Virus record (IMG/VR): IMGVR_UViG_3300028388_002543
Location: 1-20,445 of that record
From: a virus
Direction: 5' to 3' (one strand)
DNA: 20,445 bases
Shown here: piece by piece, positions 5,149-13,401 of the stretch
Layout of the letters: each line of letters begins with the position of its first letter
Numbering within the stretch: the first letter of the stretch is position 1
Made by a program: the position numbers and the translations under genes
Notes under the pieces: generated by a model
Database searches by the model: none
Told to the model about the DNA's origin: nothing
Seen by the model: only the letters and a program-made list of their open reading frames with translations

Positions 5149-5526
5149 ATGGCAAAGGTGGGGCGGAAGCCGCGCAAAGTGACCAAAGAGCAGCTGGAGA
5201 TGGTTCGGGACTTTGCCGAGAAGGGGATGTATGACAAAAACATCATGGCCTACTTCGGCTGGGGCAAGGATTGGTTCTACCAACAGAAGCGCGAGAATCC
5301 CGAGTTTGCAGAAGCCATAGATGGTGGGCGCGAGGGTGGCATCAAAAAGATCGCTGACAAGCTTTGGGAGGCGGCCGAGGCCGGGAACATTACGGCCATC
5401 ACCTACTTCCTTGCGAGGCGTGGCGGCTGGACAGAGACCCAGCAGCACCAGATGCTCGACGAGAACGGCGACAGGGCCAAGTGGCAGGTCACCTTTGTTA
5501 ACTCCGACATGGCAGAAAAGAAATAG
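5149..5526 (+). CDS. terS: Terminase small subunit
   Basis: A 125-aa DNA-recognition subunit of the packaging motor. The N-terminal half reads as a helix-turn-helix (EQLEMVRDFAEKGMYDKNIM then AYFGWGKDWFYQQKRENPEF, about residues 15-54). The following segment, EAAEAGNITAITYFLARRGGWTE (about 82-104), is the signature seen in many phage small terminases. The ATG at 5149 has GGAGG eight bases upstream (5136-5140); an upstream in-frame TTG at 5131 lies before that site and is rejected. It ends one base before the large terminase start, which supports the assignment. It should bind the packaging site and recruit the large subunit; the site itself cannot be located from the sequence. Confidence 0.85.
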   Translation: MAKVGRKPRKVTKEQLEMVRDFAEKGMYDKNIMAYFGWGKDWFYQQKRENPEFAEAIDGGREGGIKKIADKLWEAAEAGNITAITYFLARRGGWTETQQHQMLDENGDRAKWQVTFVNSDMAEKK

Positions 5527-5527
5527 G

Positions 5528-6949
5528 ATGCCTGAGCTGAGGGTCAACAAGGCGATCGAGCGGGCGTTCTTCAGCACCAAGCCCATCGTGGTCCTGTTCG
5601 GCGGCCGGGGCTCAGGCAAGTCGCTGGGTGTCGGTGACATCATGACCTACCGCATGGACACTGAGGGCGCTGACGTGTACTGCCTGCGGGAATTTCAGGG
5701 CAGCATCGCCGACTCGGTTCACCGGGTGTTCGAGGGCAGCATCAAGGAGCGGCTGCAGCTCGATGACTTCGAGATCCAGAAGAACAGCGTGATCGCCCCG
5801 AACGGCGCCAAGACCACCTACGTCGGTGCAAACCGCAACCCAGACTCGATGCAGTCGGCTCAGGGCTACAAATACTCGTGGTTCGAGGAGGCGCACCGGA
5901 TCAGTCAGGACAGTATCGACAAGCTGCTGCCCACCATCCTGCGGAACCCCGGCGCCCAGTGCTGGTTCACCGCCAACCCTCAGTCATCTGCCGATCCGTT
6001 CAGCCAGCGGTTCATCGTTCCCTACCTCGACGAGATCCGCGCCAATGGCTACTACGAGGACGATGTCCACCTGATCATCAAGGTCAACTGGCGAGACAAC
6101 CCGTGGTGGAACGAGGAGCAGGAGCAGCTCAGGAAGTGGGACTACGAGAACATGAGCCGGTCGAAGTACGACTGGATCTGGGAGGGCGAGTTTAACGACG
6201 GGGTCGAGGATGCGCTGATCCAGCCCGAGTGGTTCGATGCCTGCGTCGATGCAGTCAAGAAACTTGGCATCACGCCGACCGGCGCCAGAGTCACCACCTA
6301 TGACCCAGCCGATACGGGCGATGATATGAATGCAGTGGCTACCCGCATCGGTATTCACTACGACTACATCGATGAGATCGACAAGCCCAACGGCAACCTC
6401 GCCTGTGATGAGGCGTGCATGATTGCTAGGCAGCGGAATACCGACCTGTTTGTCTGGGATGGGGATGGGATGGGTGCTCTCCTGCGAAAGCAGATCGCCC
6501 AAAATTTCGAGGGCGTCAAGATCGATACCCGAATGTACCGAGGCAGCGAGGGCGTTGACGAACCCAACACGCCATACGATGGCGTCTACTCCGAGGGGCA
6601 GAAAACCAACAGGGAGCTGTTCCAGAATAAGCGGGCGCAGTATTACGTCAAGCTAGCAAAGCGGATGGAGCAGACATACAAGGCGGTAGAGCACGGGCAG
6701 TATATCGACCCAGATCAGCTAATCAGCATCAGCTCGGACATCCCGTTGCTGATGAAGCTTCGGGCCGAGGTTTGTGGTATACCGCGCAAGAAATCCTTCT
6801 CAGGCAAAATCGCGCTGATGTCGAAGGAAGAAATGAAGAACAAGTATCACCGCAAGTCGCCCAACATGGCCGACTGCTTGGCAATGGGTGAGGAGCTGCC
6901 AGAGCTAATGACTGCAGCCCCAGAATTAGTCTTTGAGGGCTGGGCATGA
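5528..6949 (+). CDS. terL: Terminase large subunit
   Basis: A 473-aa ATPase-nuclease that pumps and cuts phage DNA at the portal. Walker A is GGRGSGKS (residues 25-32), Walker B is WFEEAH (118-123) and the coupling motif is FTAN (147-150). The C-terminal RNase H-like nuclease has acidic residues at D259 (TYDPAD), D311 (WDGDG) and D449 (SPNMAD). Length and motif order fit the P22/PBSX-type large terminases, which usually cut by a headful or related mechanism. The ATG at 5528 is one base after the small terminase stop; an open frame continues upstream to 5321 but only overlaps the small terminase gene out of frame. The stop overlaps the portal start (ATGA at 6946-6949). No intein or insertion is visible. 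Confidence 0.95.
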   Translation: MPELRVNKAIERAFFSTKPIVVLFGGRGSGKSLGVGDIMTYRMDTEGADVYCLREFQGSIADSVHRVFEGSIKERLQLDDFEIQKNSVIAPNGAKTTYVGANRNPDSMQSAQGYKYSWFEEAHRISQDSIDKLLPTILRNPGAQCWFTANPQSSADPFSQRFIVPYLDEIRANGYYEDDVHLIIKVNWRDNPWWNEEQEQLRKWDYENMSRSKYDWIWEGEFNDGVEDALIQPEWFDACVDAVKKLGITPTGARVTTYDPADTGDDMNAVATRIGIHYDYIDEIDKPNGNLACDEACMIARQRNTDLFVWDGDGMGALLRKQIAQNFEGVKIDTRMYRGSEGVDEPNTPYDGVYSEGQKTNRELFQNKRAQYYVKLAKRMEQTYKAVEHGQYIDPDQLISISSDIPLLMKLRAEVCGIPRKKSFSGKIALMSKEEMKNKYHRKSPNMADCLAMGEELPELMTAAPELVFEGWA

Positions 6950-9144
6950 TCTACGACTACGACGACCTGAATGCAGTGATCAAACTGCAGCGTGACAACG
7001 AGGGCTATGTGCGCGATATGCGGCGCCAGTCCAAGGAAGCCATTGATTTTGTCACCAAGCGCGATGGGCAGTGGGAGCCGTCCATCATCCAGAAGTTTAA
7101 AGGCCGACCGCGATACACCGATGACCGCGTCAACCCGATCATCAATCAGATGGTTGGCGAGCTGTTTCAGGCTGAGTTTACTGGGCGGGTACGACCAGCC
7201 GGTGGAGGCGCTACGCAGGAAACGGCAAAGGCGCTTGATGGTCTTGTTCGTACCATACGCAACAAGTCTCACTTCAACCGGATCATCAATCAGACCGGCA
7301 GGCGGGTAGCCATCTGCGGTATTGGCGGCTGGGAGATCGTCAAGGACTACGCCAGCCCCGACAGTTTTGATATGGATCTGATGATCCAGCCCATTGAGGA
7401 TTTCCATGAGCGAGTGCTGATTGATCCCAACTCGATGAGTCCGGTGGGCGAGGATGCCCAGTGGTCAATCGTGAAGCACTATATCGGCAAGAAGGCGTTT
7501 TCCGAGAAGTTTGGCGAGGACAAGAAGGTGTGCAGTCTGGGCCATGATGACTGGTCTGACTCGTACTACTACAAGCCCGACAACGTGACGGTCGGGCAGA
7601 TCTACTACCTGAAGCCGCGCAAAAAAGAGATGGTGCTGATGAGCAACGGCGCCGTCTATGAGGCGAACGATGATTTAGACAAGGTCATCGATGAGCTGGA
7701 AATGGCAGGCATCACCGAGGTATCACGGCGCGAGGCCGATGACTTTGTCTGCGTGCAGCGATGGTACTCAGCCGACGAGTGGCTGACCGACGAGGAGGTG
7801 CTTGATTTCAACTTCATCCCCGTCATCCCAGTCTACGGCAACTTCGAGGTGACCGAGGGCAAAGTCATCTACTTCGGTGCGGTCGAGCGGCTGATGGACA
7901 TTCAGCGCGTCCACAACTATGCGTTCACTCGCAACGTCGAGGAGGTGGCGCTCAGCCCACGATCTAAGTGGTTCATGACAGCCGAGCAGGTGGCAGGGTA
8001 CGAGGCGAAGATCCGAACCCTGAACACCAACATGGATCCGGTTCAGCTCTACAACCATGTGCCCGACCAGCCGCCACCCTTCTACAGCGACACCAGCTCT
8101 GCCAGTCAATCCCTGAGCAACCTGATCGCGCTGACCGATGATGGCATTGCCAAGGCGTCTGGGATCTTTGCGGCGAACATCGGGGACAACCCGAACGTGC
8201 AGTCAGGCGTGGCGATTCAGGAGCAGATTGATCGTGGCAACAATGGCACGGCATGGTTGTTTGAGTGTCTTGAGCAGTCTATCGAGTACACCTGCAAGCT
8301 CCTGCTACGCGCCATCCCCAAGACATATGACGGCACTCGCGAGGTGGTGCTGACGCAGGACGATGGCTCATTGCAGACCAAGATGATCAACGAGCCCGTG
8401 GTCGATCAGCAGACGCAGGAAACCATTTACCTGTACGACGTGACGCAGGGCCAGTACGACGTGACCATCGACATTGGCGCCGGGTACAAAAACAGGCAGC
8501 AGGAGGCGGTCGAGGCGTTCGAGCGGCTAGCCCAGATTGACCCGGCGCTCATGGAGCTGGGCAGGGATATCCACCTAAACAATCTCGAAGCGCCGAACAT
8601 GGATCTGGTTGCCCAGCGAGCACGCCAGATGATGCTGAATCAGGGCGCCATCCCAGAAGACCAGATGACCGAGGAGGAGCTGCAGATCATGCAGCAGCAG
8701 CAGGCCGCCCAGCAGGGGCAGCCCGCACCGCCTGATCCCCAGATGATCGCGCTGGAGATCGAGCAGATGAAGGCGCAGACGGCGATGATGGATCAGCAAA
8801 ATCGCCAGCAAGACTCCCAGCTACAGGCGCAGAAGCTGCAGGTTGATGCCCAGCTCAAGCAGATGGAGCTGGAAGAAAAGCGACGAATGACCGAGATCAA
8901 GATCGCTGAGCTGGAGGCCAAGCTATCTGCCGAGCAGCGCAAGTCGGAGATCGAGGGCATGACGCAGGCAGGCAAGCTTGATATCGAGCAGCAGAAGCTT
9001 GATCAGAGCATGATGAAGATGATGAACGAGATGGCGCTCAAGATGGCGGACATGGAAGCGAGGTACGCTCAGGATATGAACGCGGCAGTGGCGGACAATA
9101 AGAACGTCCTGCGCTTTGACCCAGCCACCGGCACGATCGGCTAA
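6946..9144 (+). CDS. Portal protein, P22 gp1-like
   Basis: A 732-aa portal subunit, close to the 725 residues of P22 gp1. Twelve copies would form the ring through which DNA enters and leaves the head. The N-terminal region (RRQSKEAIDFVTKRDGQW, then RPRYTDDRVNPIINQMVGE) is typical of P22-type portals, as is the DDGIAKASGIFAANIGDN segment in the core. The C-terminal part (about residues 585-710) is a long Gln/Met/Glu-rich coiled coil, like the extended helical barrel of P22. The ATG overlaps the large terminase stop, and its own stop overlaps the next ATG (TAATG at 9142-9146). In P22 the scaffold gene comes next; here two accessory genes intervene. The assignment is firm. Confidence 0.92.
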   Translation: MIYDYDDLNAVIKLQRDNEGYVRDMRRQSKEAIDFVTKRDGQWEPSIIQKFKGRPRYTDDRVNPIINQMVGELFQAEFTGRVRPAGGGATQETAKALDGLVRTIRNKSHFNRIINQTGRRVAICGIGGWEIVKDYASPDSFDMDLMIQPIEDFHERVLIDPNSMSPVGEDAQWSIVKHYIGKKAFSEKFGEDKKVCSLGHDDWSDSYYYKPDNVTVGQIYYLKPRKKEMVLMSNGAVYEANDDLDKVIDELEMAGITEVSRREADDFVCVQRWYSADEWLTDEEVLDFNFIPVIPVYGNFEVTEGKVIYFGAVERLMDIQRVHNYAFTRNVEEVALSPRSKWFMTAEQVAGYEAKIRTLNTNMDPVQLYNHVPDQPPPFYSDTSSASQSLSNLIALTDDGIAKASGIFAANIGDNPNVQSGVAIQEQIDRGNNGTAWLFECLEQSIEYTCKLLLRAIPKTYDGTREVVLTQDDGSLQTKMINEPVVDQQTQETIYLYDVTQGQYDVTIDIGAGYKNRQQEAVEAFERLAQIDPALMELGRDIHLNNLEAPNMDLVAQRARQMMLNQGAIPEDQMTEEELQIMQQQQAAQQGQPAPPDPQMIALEIEQMKAQTAMMDQQNRQQDSQLQAQKLQVDAQLKQMELEEKRRMTEIKIAELEAKLSAEQRKSEIEGMTQAGKLDIEQQKLDQSMMKMMNEMALKMADMEARYAQDMNAAVADNKNVLRFDPATGTIG

Positions 9145-10310
9145 TGCAGCGCGTACAGGTCGGCAACGATATCGTCGAGTTCCCCGACGAGACCAACGAG
9201 GGAGAGATGCTCGGGGCGCTGCGGCGTCAATTCATGAAGACCCCGTCGGTTGAGAATACGGTCGGACGCTTAGAGGCGCTTGGATCAGTCGCATCGGCCG
9301 CACTTGCCGAGCCGATCTCGGGCATTCTCTCGCTGCCAGCACTGGCAATTGAGGGCGGTGGGGTGGACGCTGCTGTGCGCGCTCAGGAGGCGATTCAGGA
9401 GGCGCTGACATACGTCCCAAGAACCGAGCAGGGCATGCGGGATCTGCAGGATGTGGCCAATCTGCTTGAGCCTGTGGCGCAGGCGTTCGAGATGACCAGC
9501 AAGGGTGCTGGCGACTACGTCATGGAGAAGACTGGGAACCCTGAGCTGGCAGCTGCGGCCTATACCGCACCAACTGCGTTCTTGGAGCTGCTGGGAGTCG
9601 GCGCTGCTCGCAAGGCGGCTAAGGCTGGCGGGTTTGAGACACAGGGAATACCCAGCCAGCGGTTTGGGCAGGCCGGAGAGACTGGCCGGGTCACGCGAGA
9701 AGATCCCACGATCGCCCGGCTAGAGGCCGAGGGCAAGGTTGCCCAGCGCAGCCCAGACAACGAGATCCCCGACGGGAAGTACATCGAGACGAATGTGCCG
9801 GAGCCGGTGCGTCGTCAGATTGTGGCCGACGAAAAGACTACTCCGCAGCAGGAGCTGGCAGGCGAGCGCAGGGAGTCAGACAAGGGCTACCAGCAGATCG
9901 ACGAGATTGTCGGTGAGATGCCTGTGATCGACCCAGAGGTGCTGAAGGGCCGCACGGTTAAGGTCACGCTGGCTGACCTGACTGGCGCCGGCAGAGCGTT
10001 CGAAGGGACCGAGGGCGTTGAGACCATTCCGATCGAGCTGCAGGGCGGACCAGAGTTCCCTCGGCTAAAGTCGTATTTAGAAAACAACATTGTTTGGGCG
10101 GCTCAGGATGAGGGCGCCATATCTCGATTGCAGGACGGCGATGTCGTTTTGGTCTCAGCGATGATGCCGGACAGTCATGCGTCGAATGCGACCGTGGCGA
10201 CCTCATTCCTATCGATGCTCGGCAAGTTCGCCGAGGAGGGCCGCATCAGCCCTGAAAACCTCGAAAAGTTCAAGCAGAAGGGCGCTGCCCCAGCCCGTGC
10301 CGATGACTGA
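9144..10310 (+). CDS. Polyvalent-protein-type accessory protein, upstream half
   Basis: A 388-aa protein. An acidic N-terminus (RVQVGNDIVEFPDETNEGEM) is followed by an Ala/Gly-rich helical region (about residues 45-160) with moderately hydrophobic stretches. After a charged linker, a conserved-looking C-terminal domain (about 265-380) includes KVTLADLTGAGRAFEG, LQGGPEFPRL and VSAMMPDSHASNATVATSFL. I have seen this type of domain in long phage polyvalent proteins that are packaged or injected, but I cannot name a reaction. The ATG overlaps the portal stop, and the 3' end overlaps the next gene by eight bases, so the two are coupled. The hydrophobic Ala/Gly region would fit a protein that enters or crosses membranes during DNA ejection, which is inference. 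It may form one functional unit with the next gene, split into two reading frames. Confidence 0.6.
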   Translation: MQRVQVGNDIVEFPDETNEGEMLGALRRQFMKTPSVENTVGRLEALGSVASAALAEPISGILSLPALAIEGGGVDAAVRAQEAIQEALTYVPRTEQGMRDLQDVANLLEPVAQAFEMTSKGAGDYVMEKTGNPELAAAAYTAPTAFLELLGVGAARKAAKAGGFETQGIPSQRFGQAGETGRVTREDPTIARLEAEGKVAQRSPDNEIPDGKYIETNVPEPVRRQIVADEKTTPQQELAGERRESDKGYQQIDEIVGEMPVIDPEVLKGRTVKVTLADLTGAGRAFEGTEGVETIPIELQGGPEFPRLKSYLENNIVWAAQDEGAISRLQDGDVVLVSAMMPDSHASNATVATSFLSMLGKFAEEGRISPENLEKFKQKGAAPARADD

Positions 10311-12423
10311 TTTCTTCCCTGAATTTATGGGGCGCAGGCGCAAGTCGGGCGGTCTGCCGCAGGGAGACTACCGTTCGCTGCAGGTCGGCCAGCCGCTTGA
10401 GATGGTGACCGATGATGTCATTGCAAACCTGCCAAGAGAGCGCGTGCCTGACGTTAAGAACCCGGCGCAGGCTCAGGCCGTCAATGCATTCCTTGAGGAT
10501 GACTGGCGTACCAGCAGCATGCTCAAAAAAGATGGCGGCGTGACACCGCTAGACTTCGTCAATGCGGTCAACAACAACAAGTACCGGCCAAGCCTAGACA
10601 TCACCAACGAGGCCGACGTCAAGGCTGATATCGACGCAGGCAACCTTGAGGTATACAAGCTTGGCGACCGGAATATCTTTTTCGGCATCAAGAACGGCGT
10701 CAACTACAACGACAACTACGGCATCGATCTCGAAGCTGCGGGCTTATCCCCCAACGAGAAGGTGGTCACCGGGCTGATCAACAACGAGCCGGGGATCTCT
10801 AGCGTTGCGGCGCCTGCGGCGATGATGAAAGCTATCGAAGAGGGCGTGACGGCGCTGGATGCGTTCGACGTTCGCACCGACAAATTCCCAAATGGTTTTC
10901 TACCTTCTATTTACAATGAGTATGGATTCGAGGAAGCTGCACGTCTGCCATTCAGCAAAGAAGAATACCTCAAGAACCACACCGAGGCTGATTTGAAGGA
11001 GCTGGAGCAGGCATGGCGATCAGATGGCTGGACGCCTGAGAATGGCTACCCTGATCTGGTGGTCATGAAGTGGACAGGAGATGACAATGCAAGAGCAACC
11101 TACAAGCAGCAGTGGCTCGATGACATTAGCAGAGGCGATGGCTCAGGCACTACTGCCGGAGCAACTCCAGAGTCTCTCGCAGACGCAGATTCAGTTGTTG
11201 AAGCGGCGCTTGGCACAGCTCAAAGACCGGGGGCAGATCAGCCCGCAGTCGGTGCTGGGGGAGTTCGAGATAGTAACCGAGCACCTGCTGCCAACAGATT
11301 CAGCAGAGCTGCAGCAGCCGTCAGCCAGTTCGACGCAAACCAGCGGCGCCGGTATGGAATCGATGACCGAACCCCAGAACAAATCGCCTATGAGCAGTCC
11401 ATCACCCCAGAGCACGCGGCTGCCACCCGAGCCCGAACGGAAGGCATCAGAAAGCGAGGAGGAGTGGGAGGAAAGGCGTGGGTTCTACCGGAACAGAGTG
11501 GGTCGCCTAAAGAATATGCGCGGGATGCGGCAGGCAACCTCAGAGGGCTCCCCCAAGTAGAGGGTTTCAATGCTCAGGCAAACGCCAGAATTGCCGATGT
11601 CGCTGCCAGATACATGGAGCGCGTCGGCCAGTCTAAATACACTCCAATTGCCACCTACGTCCCACCGAATCCCACCAAGGGCAAAGAGATTGCCCGGCTG
11701 TTCGATGAGATGGAGCACAACCCGCAAGATCCCGAGGTCAAGGCGGCTTATAACGCTCTGATCGAGGAGACGCTTGAGCAGTACGAAGAGATCCTCAAGA
11801 CCGGATTCAAGCCTGAGTTCATCGACTTCGAAACGATGGGTGACCCGTACCAAGAAAATCCCAGAATGGTCACCGAGGACATCGCCAACAACAACCATAT
11901 GTATGTCTTCAGCACCCGCGACGGGTTCGGATCGGATGCTGACTTCGATCCTGCCGACAACCCGCTGCTGCAGGAGACGGACTACATCATCAGCGGCCAG
12001 AAGGCGCTAGCCAACGACATTTTCCGCATCGTTCACGACTACTTCGGCCATGCCAAAGAAGGGCTTGGGTTCCGCGCTGGTGGCGAGGAGAACGCATGGC
12101 GATCGCACGCGGCAATGTATTCGCCATTGGCTCGACGGGCGCTCACGACCGAGACTCGTGGCCAGAACAGCTGGGTGAATTATGGGCCGAAAGGCGAGTC
12201 TAACCGCACAGCGTCGGCGGCCGACACGGTGTATGCTGACCAGAAAATTGGATTGTTGCCGACGTGGGTGTCAGAGTCGTTTGGCGACCCTGACGCGAAC
12301 AACAAGCGTATTCTGAAGAGCAAGTTCGATTACGAAATTGATTCGGGCAACAAGCCCAAAAAAGAGAAGGCCGGGAAAACCGGGAAAACCGGGAAAACCG
12401 GGAAAAACTACACAGTGGAGTAA
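10303..12423 (+). CDS. Polyvalent-protein-type accessory protein with HDYFGH domain
   Basis: A 706-aa protein in two folded parts. The N-terminal part (about residues 100-260) runs through VYKLGDRNIFFGIKNG, SSVAAPAAMMKAIEEGVTAL and GFLPSIYNEYGFEEAARLPF, and loosely resembles a GNAT-like acyltransferase fold. The C-terminal part (about 440-690) has the motif HDYFGH (578-583), then GFRAGGEENAWRSHAAMYS and TTETRGQNSWVNYGP; the His/Asp/Glu cluster suggests a metal or catalytic site, and this block recurs in large phage proteins. The Ala/Gly-rich linker between them (about 262-420) overlaps a nested gene (11087-11560) and has atypical codon use. The ATG at 10303 overlaps the previous stop; longer upstream frames only shadow that gene. 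The tail carries GKT repeats (12371-12406). It may be co-packaged and injected, or modify host targets; this is inference. Confidence 0.65.
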   Translation: MTDFFPEFMGRRRKSGGLPQGDYRSLQVGQPLEMVTDDVIANLPRERVPDVKNPAQAQAVNAFLEDDWRTSSMLKKDGGVTPLDFVNAVNNNKYRPSLDITNEADVKADIDAGNLEVYKLGDRNIFFGIKNGVNYNDNYGIDLEAAGLSPNEKVVTGLINNEPGISSVAAPAAMMKAIEEGVTALDAFDVRTDKFPNGFLPSIYNEYGFEEAARLPFSKEEYLKNHTEADLKELEQAWRSDGWTPENGYPDLVVMKWTGDDNARATYKQQWLDDISRGDGSGTTAGATPESLADADSVVEAALGTAQRPGADQPAVGAGGVRDSNRAPAANRFSRAAAAVSQFDANQRRRYGIDDRTPEQIAYEQSITPEHAAATRARTEGIRKRGGVGGKAWVLPEQSGSPKEYARDAAGNLRGLPQVEGFNAQANARIADVAARYMERVGQSKYTPIATYVPPNPTKGKEIARLFDEMEHNPQDPEVKAAYNALIEETLEQYEEILKTGFKPEFIDFETMGDPYQENPRMVTEDIANNNHMYVFSTRDGFGSDADFDPADNPLLQETDYIISGQKALANDIFRIVHDYFGHAKEGLGFRAGGEENAWRSHAAMYSPLARRALTTETRGQNSWVNYGPKGESNRTASAADTVYADQKIGLLPTWVSESFGDPDANNKRILKSKFDYEIDSGNKPKKEKAGKTGKTGKTGKNYTVE
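11087..11560 (+). CDS. Nested overlapping gene, 157-aa protein in the +1 frame
   Basis: A complete reading frame inside the gene at 10303-12423, shifted by one base. It starts at the ATG at 11087 with AGGAG six bases upstream (11076-11080), and ends at TAG 11558-11560. The first 77 codons have G or C at the third position in about 54 cases by hand count (70%), against about 30 of 76 (39%) for the containing frame over the same DNA; elsewhere the containing frame looks normal. The product has a helical N-terminal half (MTLAEAMAQALLPEQLQSLS, then QLLKRRLAQLKDRGQI), a Ser/Pro/Gln-rich middle and a charged SESEEEWEERRGFYRNRVGR tail. I do not recognise a function; the make-up suggests a small helical virion or scaffolding-associated protein. 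A frameshift product joined to the upstream domain is an alternative. Confidence 0.65.
   Translation: MQEQPTSSSGSMTLAEAMAQALLPEQLQSLSQTQIQLLKRRLAQLKDRGQISPQSVLGEFEIVTEHLLPTDSAELQQPSASSTQTSGAGMESMTEPQNKSPMSSPSPQSTRLPPEPERKASESEEEWEERRGFYRNRVGRLKNMRGMRQATSEGSPK
12371..12406 (+). repeat. Four perfect 9-bp tandem repeats (CCGGGAAAA)
   Basis: Four identical copies of CCGGGAAAA encode a run of Gly-Lys-Thr triplets in the basic tail of the upstream protein. Being a multiple of three, copy-number change would lengthen or shorten the tail without breaking the frame. Confidence 0.9.
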
Positions 12424-12428
12424 TGATC

Positions 12429-12473
12429 ATGGCCGGATGTAAGGTCAAGAAAGGCAAAAAGCGGGGCAAGTAA
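12429..12473 (+). CDS. 14-aa lysine-rich microprotein
   Basis: The peptide is MAGCKVKKGKKRGK, with 7 of 14 residues Lys or Arg and a single cysteine. GGAG (12417-12420) lies eight bases before the ATG at 12429, an ideal spacing; an earlier ATG at 12423 overlaps the previous stop and is too close to that site. It ends in a double stop (TAATAA). The position just before the scaffold promoter and the strong basic charge fit a DNA- or RNA-binding packaging factor, but no function is known. Very short frames can arise by chance, so confidence is limited. Confidence 0.45.
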   Translation: MAGCKVKKGKKRGK

Positions 12474-12480
12474 TAACCTG

Positions 12481-12508
12481 TTTGCATTTACTCGGCGGAG
12501 AGTATAAT
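12481..12508 (+). promoter_or_regulatory. Promoter for scaffold and coat genes
   Basis: A perfect -10 TATAAT (12503-12508) is preceded by TTTGCA (12481-12486) after a 16-bp spacer. It lies in the short gap before the scaffold gene, where extra transcription of the abundant scaffold and coat proteins would be useful. Confidence 0.65.
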
Positions 12509-12561
12509 AACCGCAGGTACGCGACCTCTATTCGTGGCATTCATACCTTTAAGGGCTTTTT

Positions 12562-13389
12562 ATGGAACCTGAGCAACAGCTGCAAAACGACGAACACATC
12601 GCCGAGGAAGTTGGCGAGGTAGGAGTCGAAGACCAAGGCCAGCACCTTGGGGACGATTCAGCGCCGTCTAGTGAACCGCAACACGAAGAAAATAGCGCAG
12701 ATGCTGATGAACAAAAGCCGGTCAATCAGGAAGCGATTGACGCGGCAATTGCCAGACAGCATGCGAAGTACCGGGAAGAACAGCGCAAGCGCATGGCTCT
12801 TGAAGAGGAGCTTCAGCGGTTGCGTCAGGCTAGTCCAAGTTATGACGACCCTGAGCCTAAGATCGTTGAGGTCGACCCCTACGCAGATGATGTGCAGGAT
12901 CTGATCAAGCAGCGTGACGAGTCTCTCAGGGCTCATATGGCATGGCAGCAACGGCAGCGAGAGCGGCAGGCGCAGCAAAGTCAATATGAGCAGCAGCGTC
13001 AACTTGAGCAGCAACAGACGGCAGCTCAGCAGGCCGAGCAGTTTTTTGGCAAGGCGGCTGAGAGGAAAATTGATCAGGAGCAACTGAATCAGGCGGTGCA
13101 AACCGTCGGTCAGTACCAGCTAGGGCACGAGGTCGCATCCTATTTGATGGGGGACGACAAAGGGCCGGAGCTGGTGACAAGCCTGTCCAAGAACCCTGTA
13201 CTGCTGGCTGAGCTGTCAATGATGAGCCCAACCGAACGGATACTTCACATTGAGCGAAACGTGAGGACGAAGTTAAACCCGACTCCCCGCGCTTCGAGTA
13301 GTAAACCGCCTCCGACGCGGGTGAAGGGCCGAGCGGCAGATGCTAGCGATAGGTTCCCCCTCACCGGAGGTAAAGTTACCGTTGAATGA
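12562..13389 (+). CDS. Capsid scaffolding protein
   Basis: A 275-aa protein with the make-up of phage scaffolds. The N-terminus is strongly acidic (about residues 1-55), followed by a long Gln/Glu/Arg-rich coiled coil (about 56-165, including KYREEQRKRMALEEELQRLR), and the C-terminus is basic (about 235-270), the part that in P22 gp8 contacts the coat protein. Sequence similarity alone would not identify it, but its place directly upstream of a P22-type coat gene makes the role clear. It should drive procapsid assembly and then leave the head. AAGG lies just upstream of the ATG at 12562, and the promoter at 12481-12508 starts the transcript. The coat gene follows after 12 bases. Confidence 0.82.
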   Translation: MEPEQQLQNDEHIAEEVGEVGVEDQGQHLGDDSAPSSEPQHEENSADADEQKPVNQEAIDAAIARQHAKYREEQRKRMALEEELQRLRQASPSYDDPEPKIVEVDPYADDVQDLIKQRDESLRAHMAWQQRQRERQAQQSQYEQQRQLEQQQTAAQQAEQFFGKAAERKIDQEQLNQAVQTVGQYQLGHEVASYLMGDDKGPELVTSLSKNPVLLAELSMMSPTERILHIERNVRTKLNPTPRASSSKPPPTRVKGRAADASDRFPLTGGKVTVE

Positions 13390-13401
13390 GGGTAAGCTGT
13401 C

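Noticed and set aside
5321-5527. Upstream extension of the large terminase by 69 codons
   Set aside because: It lies inside the small terminase gene in another frame and has Arg/Pro/Ser-rich shadow composition. The terminase homology begins shortly after the ATG at 5528.
10177-10302. Upstream extension of the HDYFGH-domain protein by 42 codons
   Set aside because: The extension overlaps the 3' end of the previous gene out of frame and reads as Arg/Ser-rich shadow sequence. The ATG at 10303, overlapping the stop, fits the coupling seen at neighbouring junctions.
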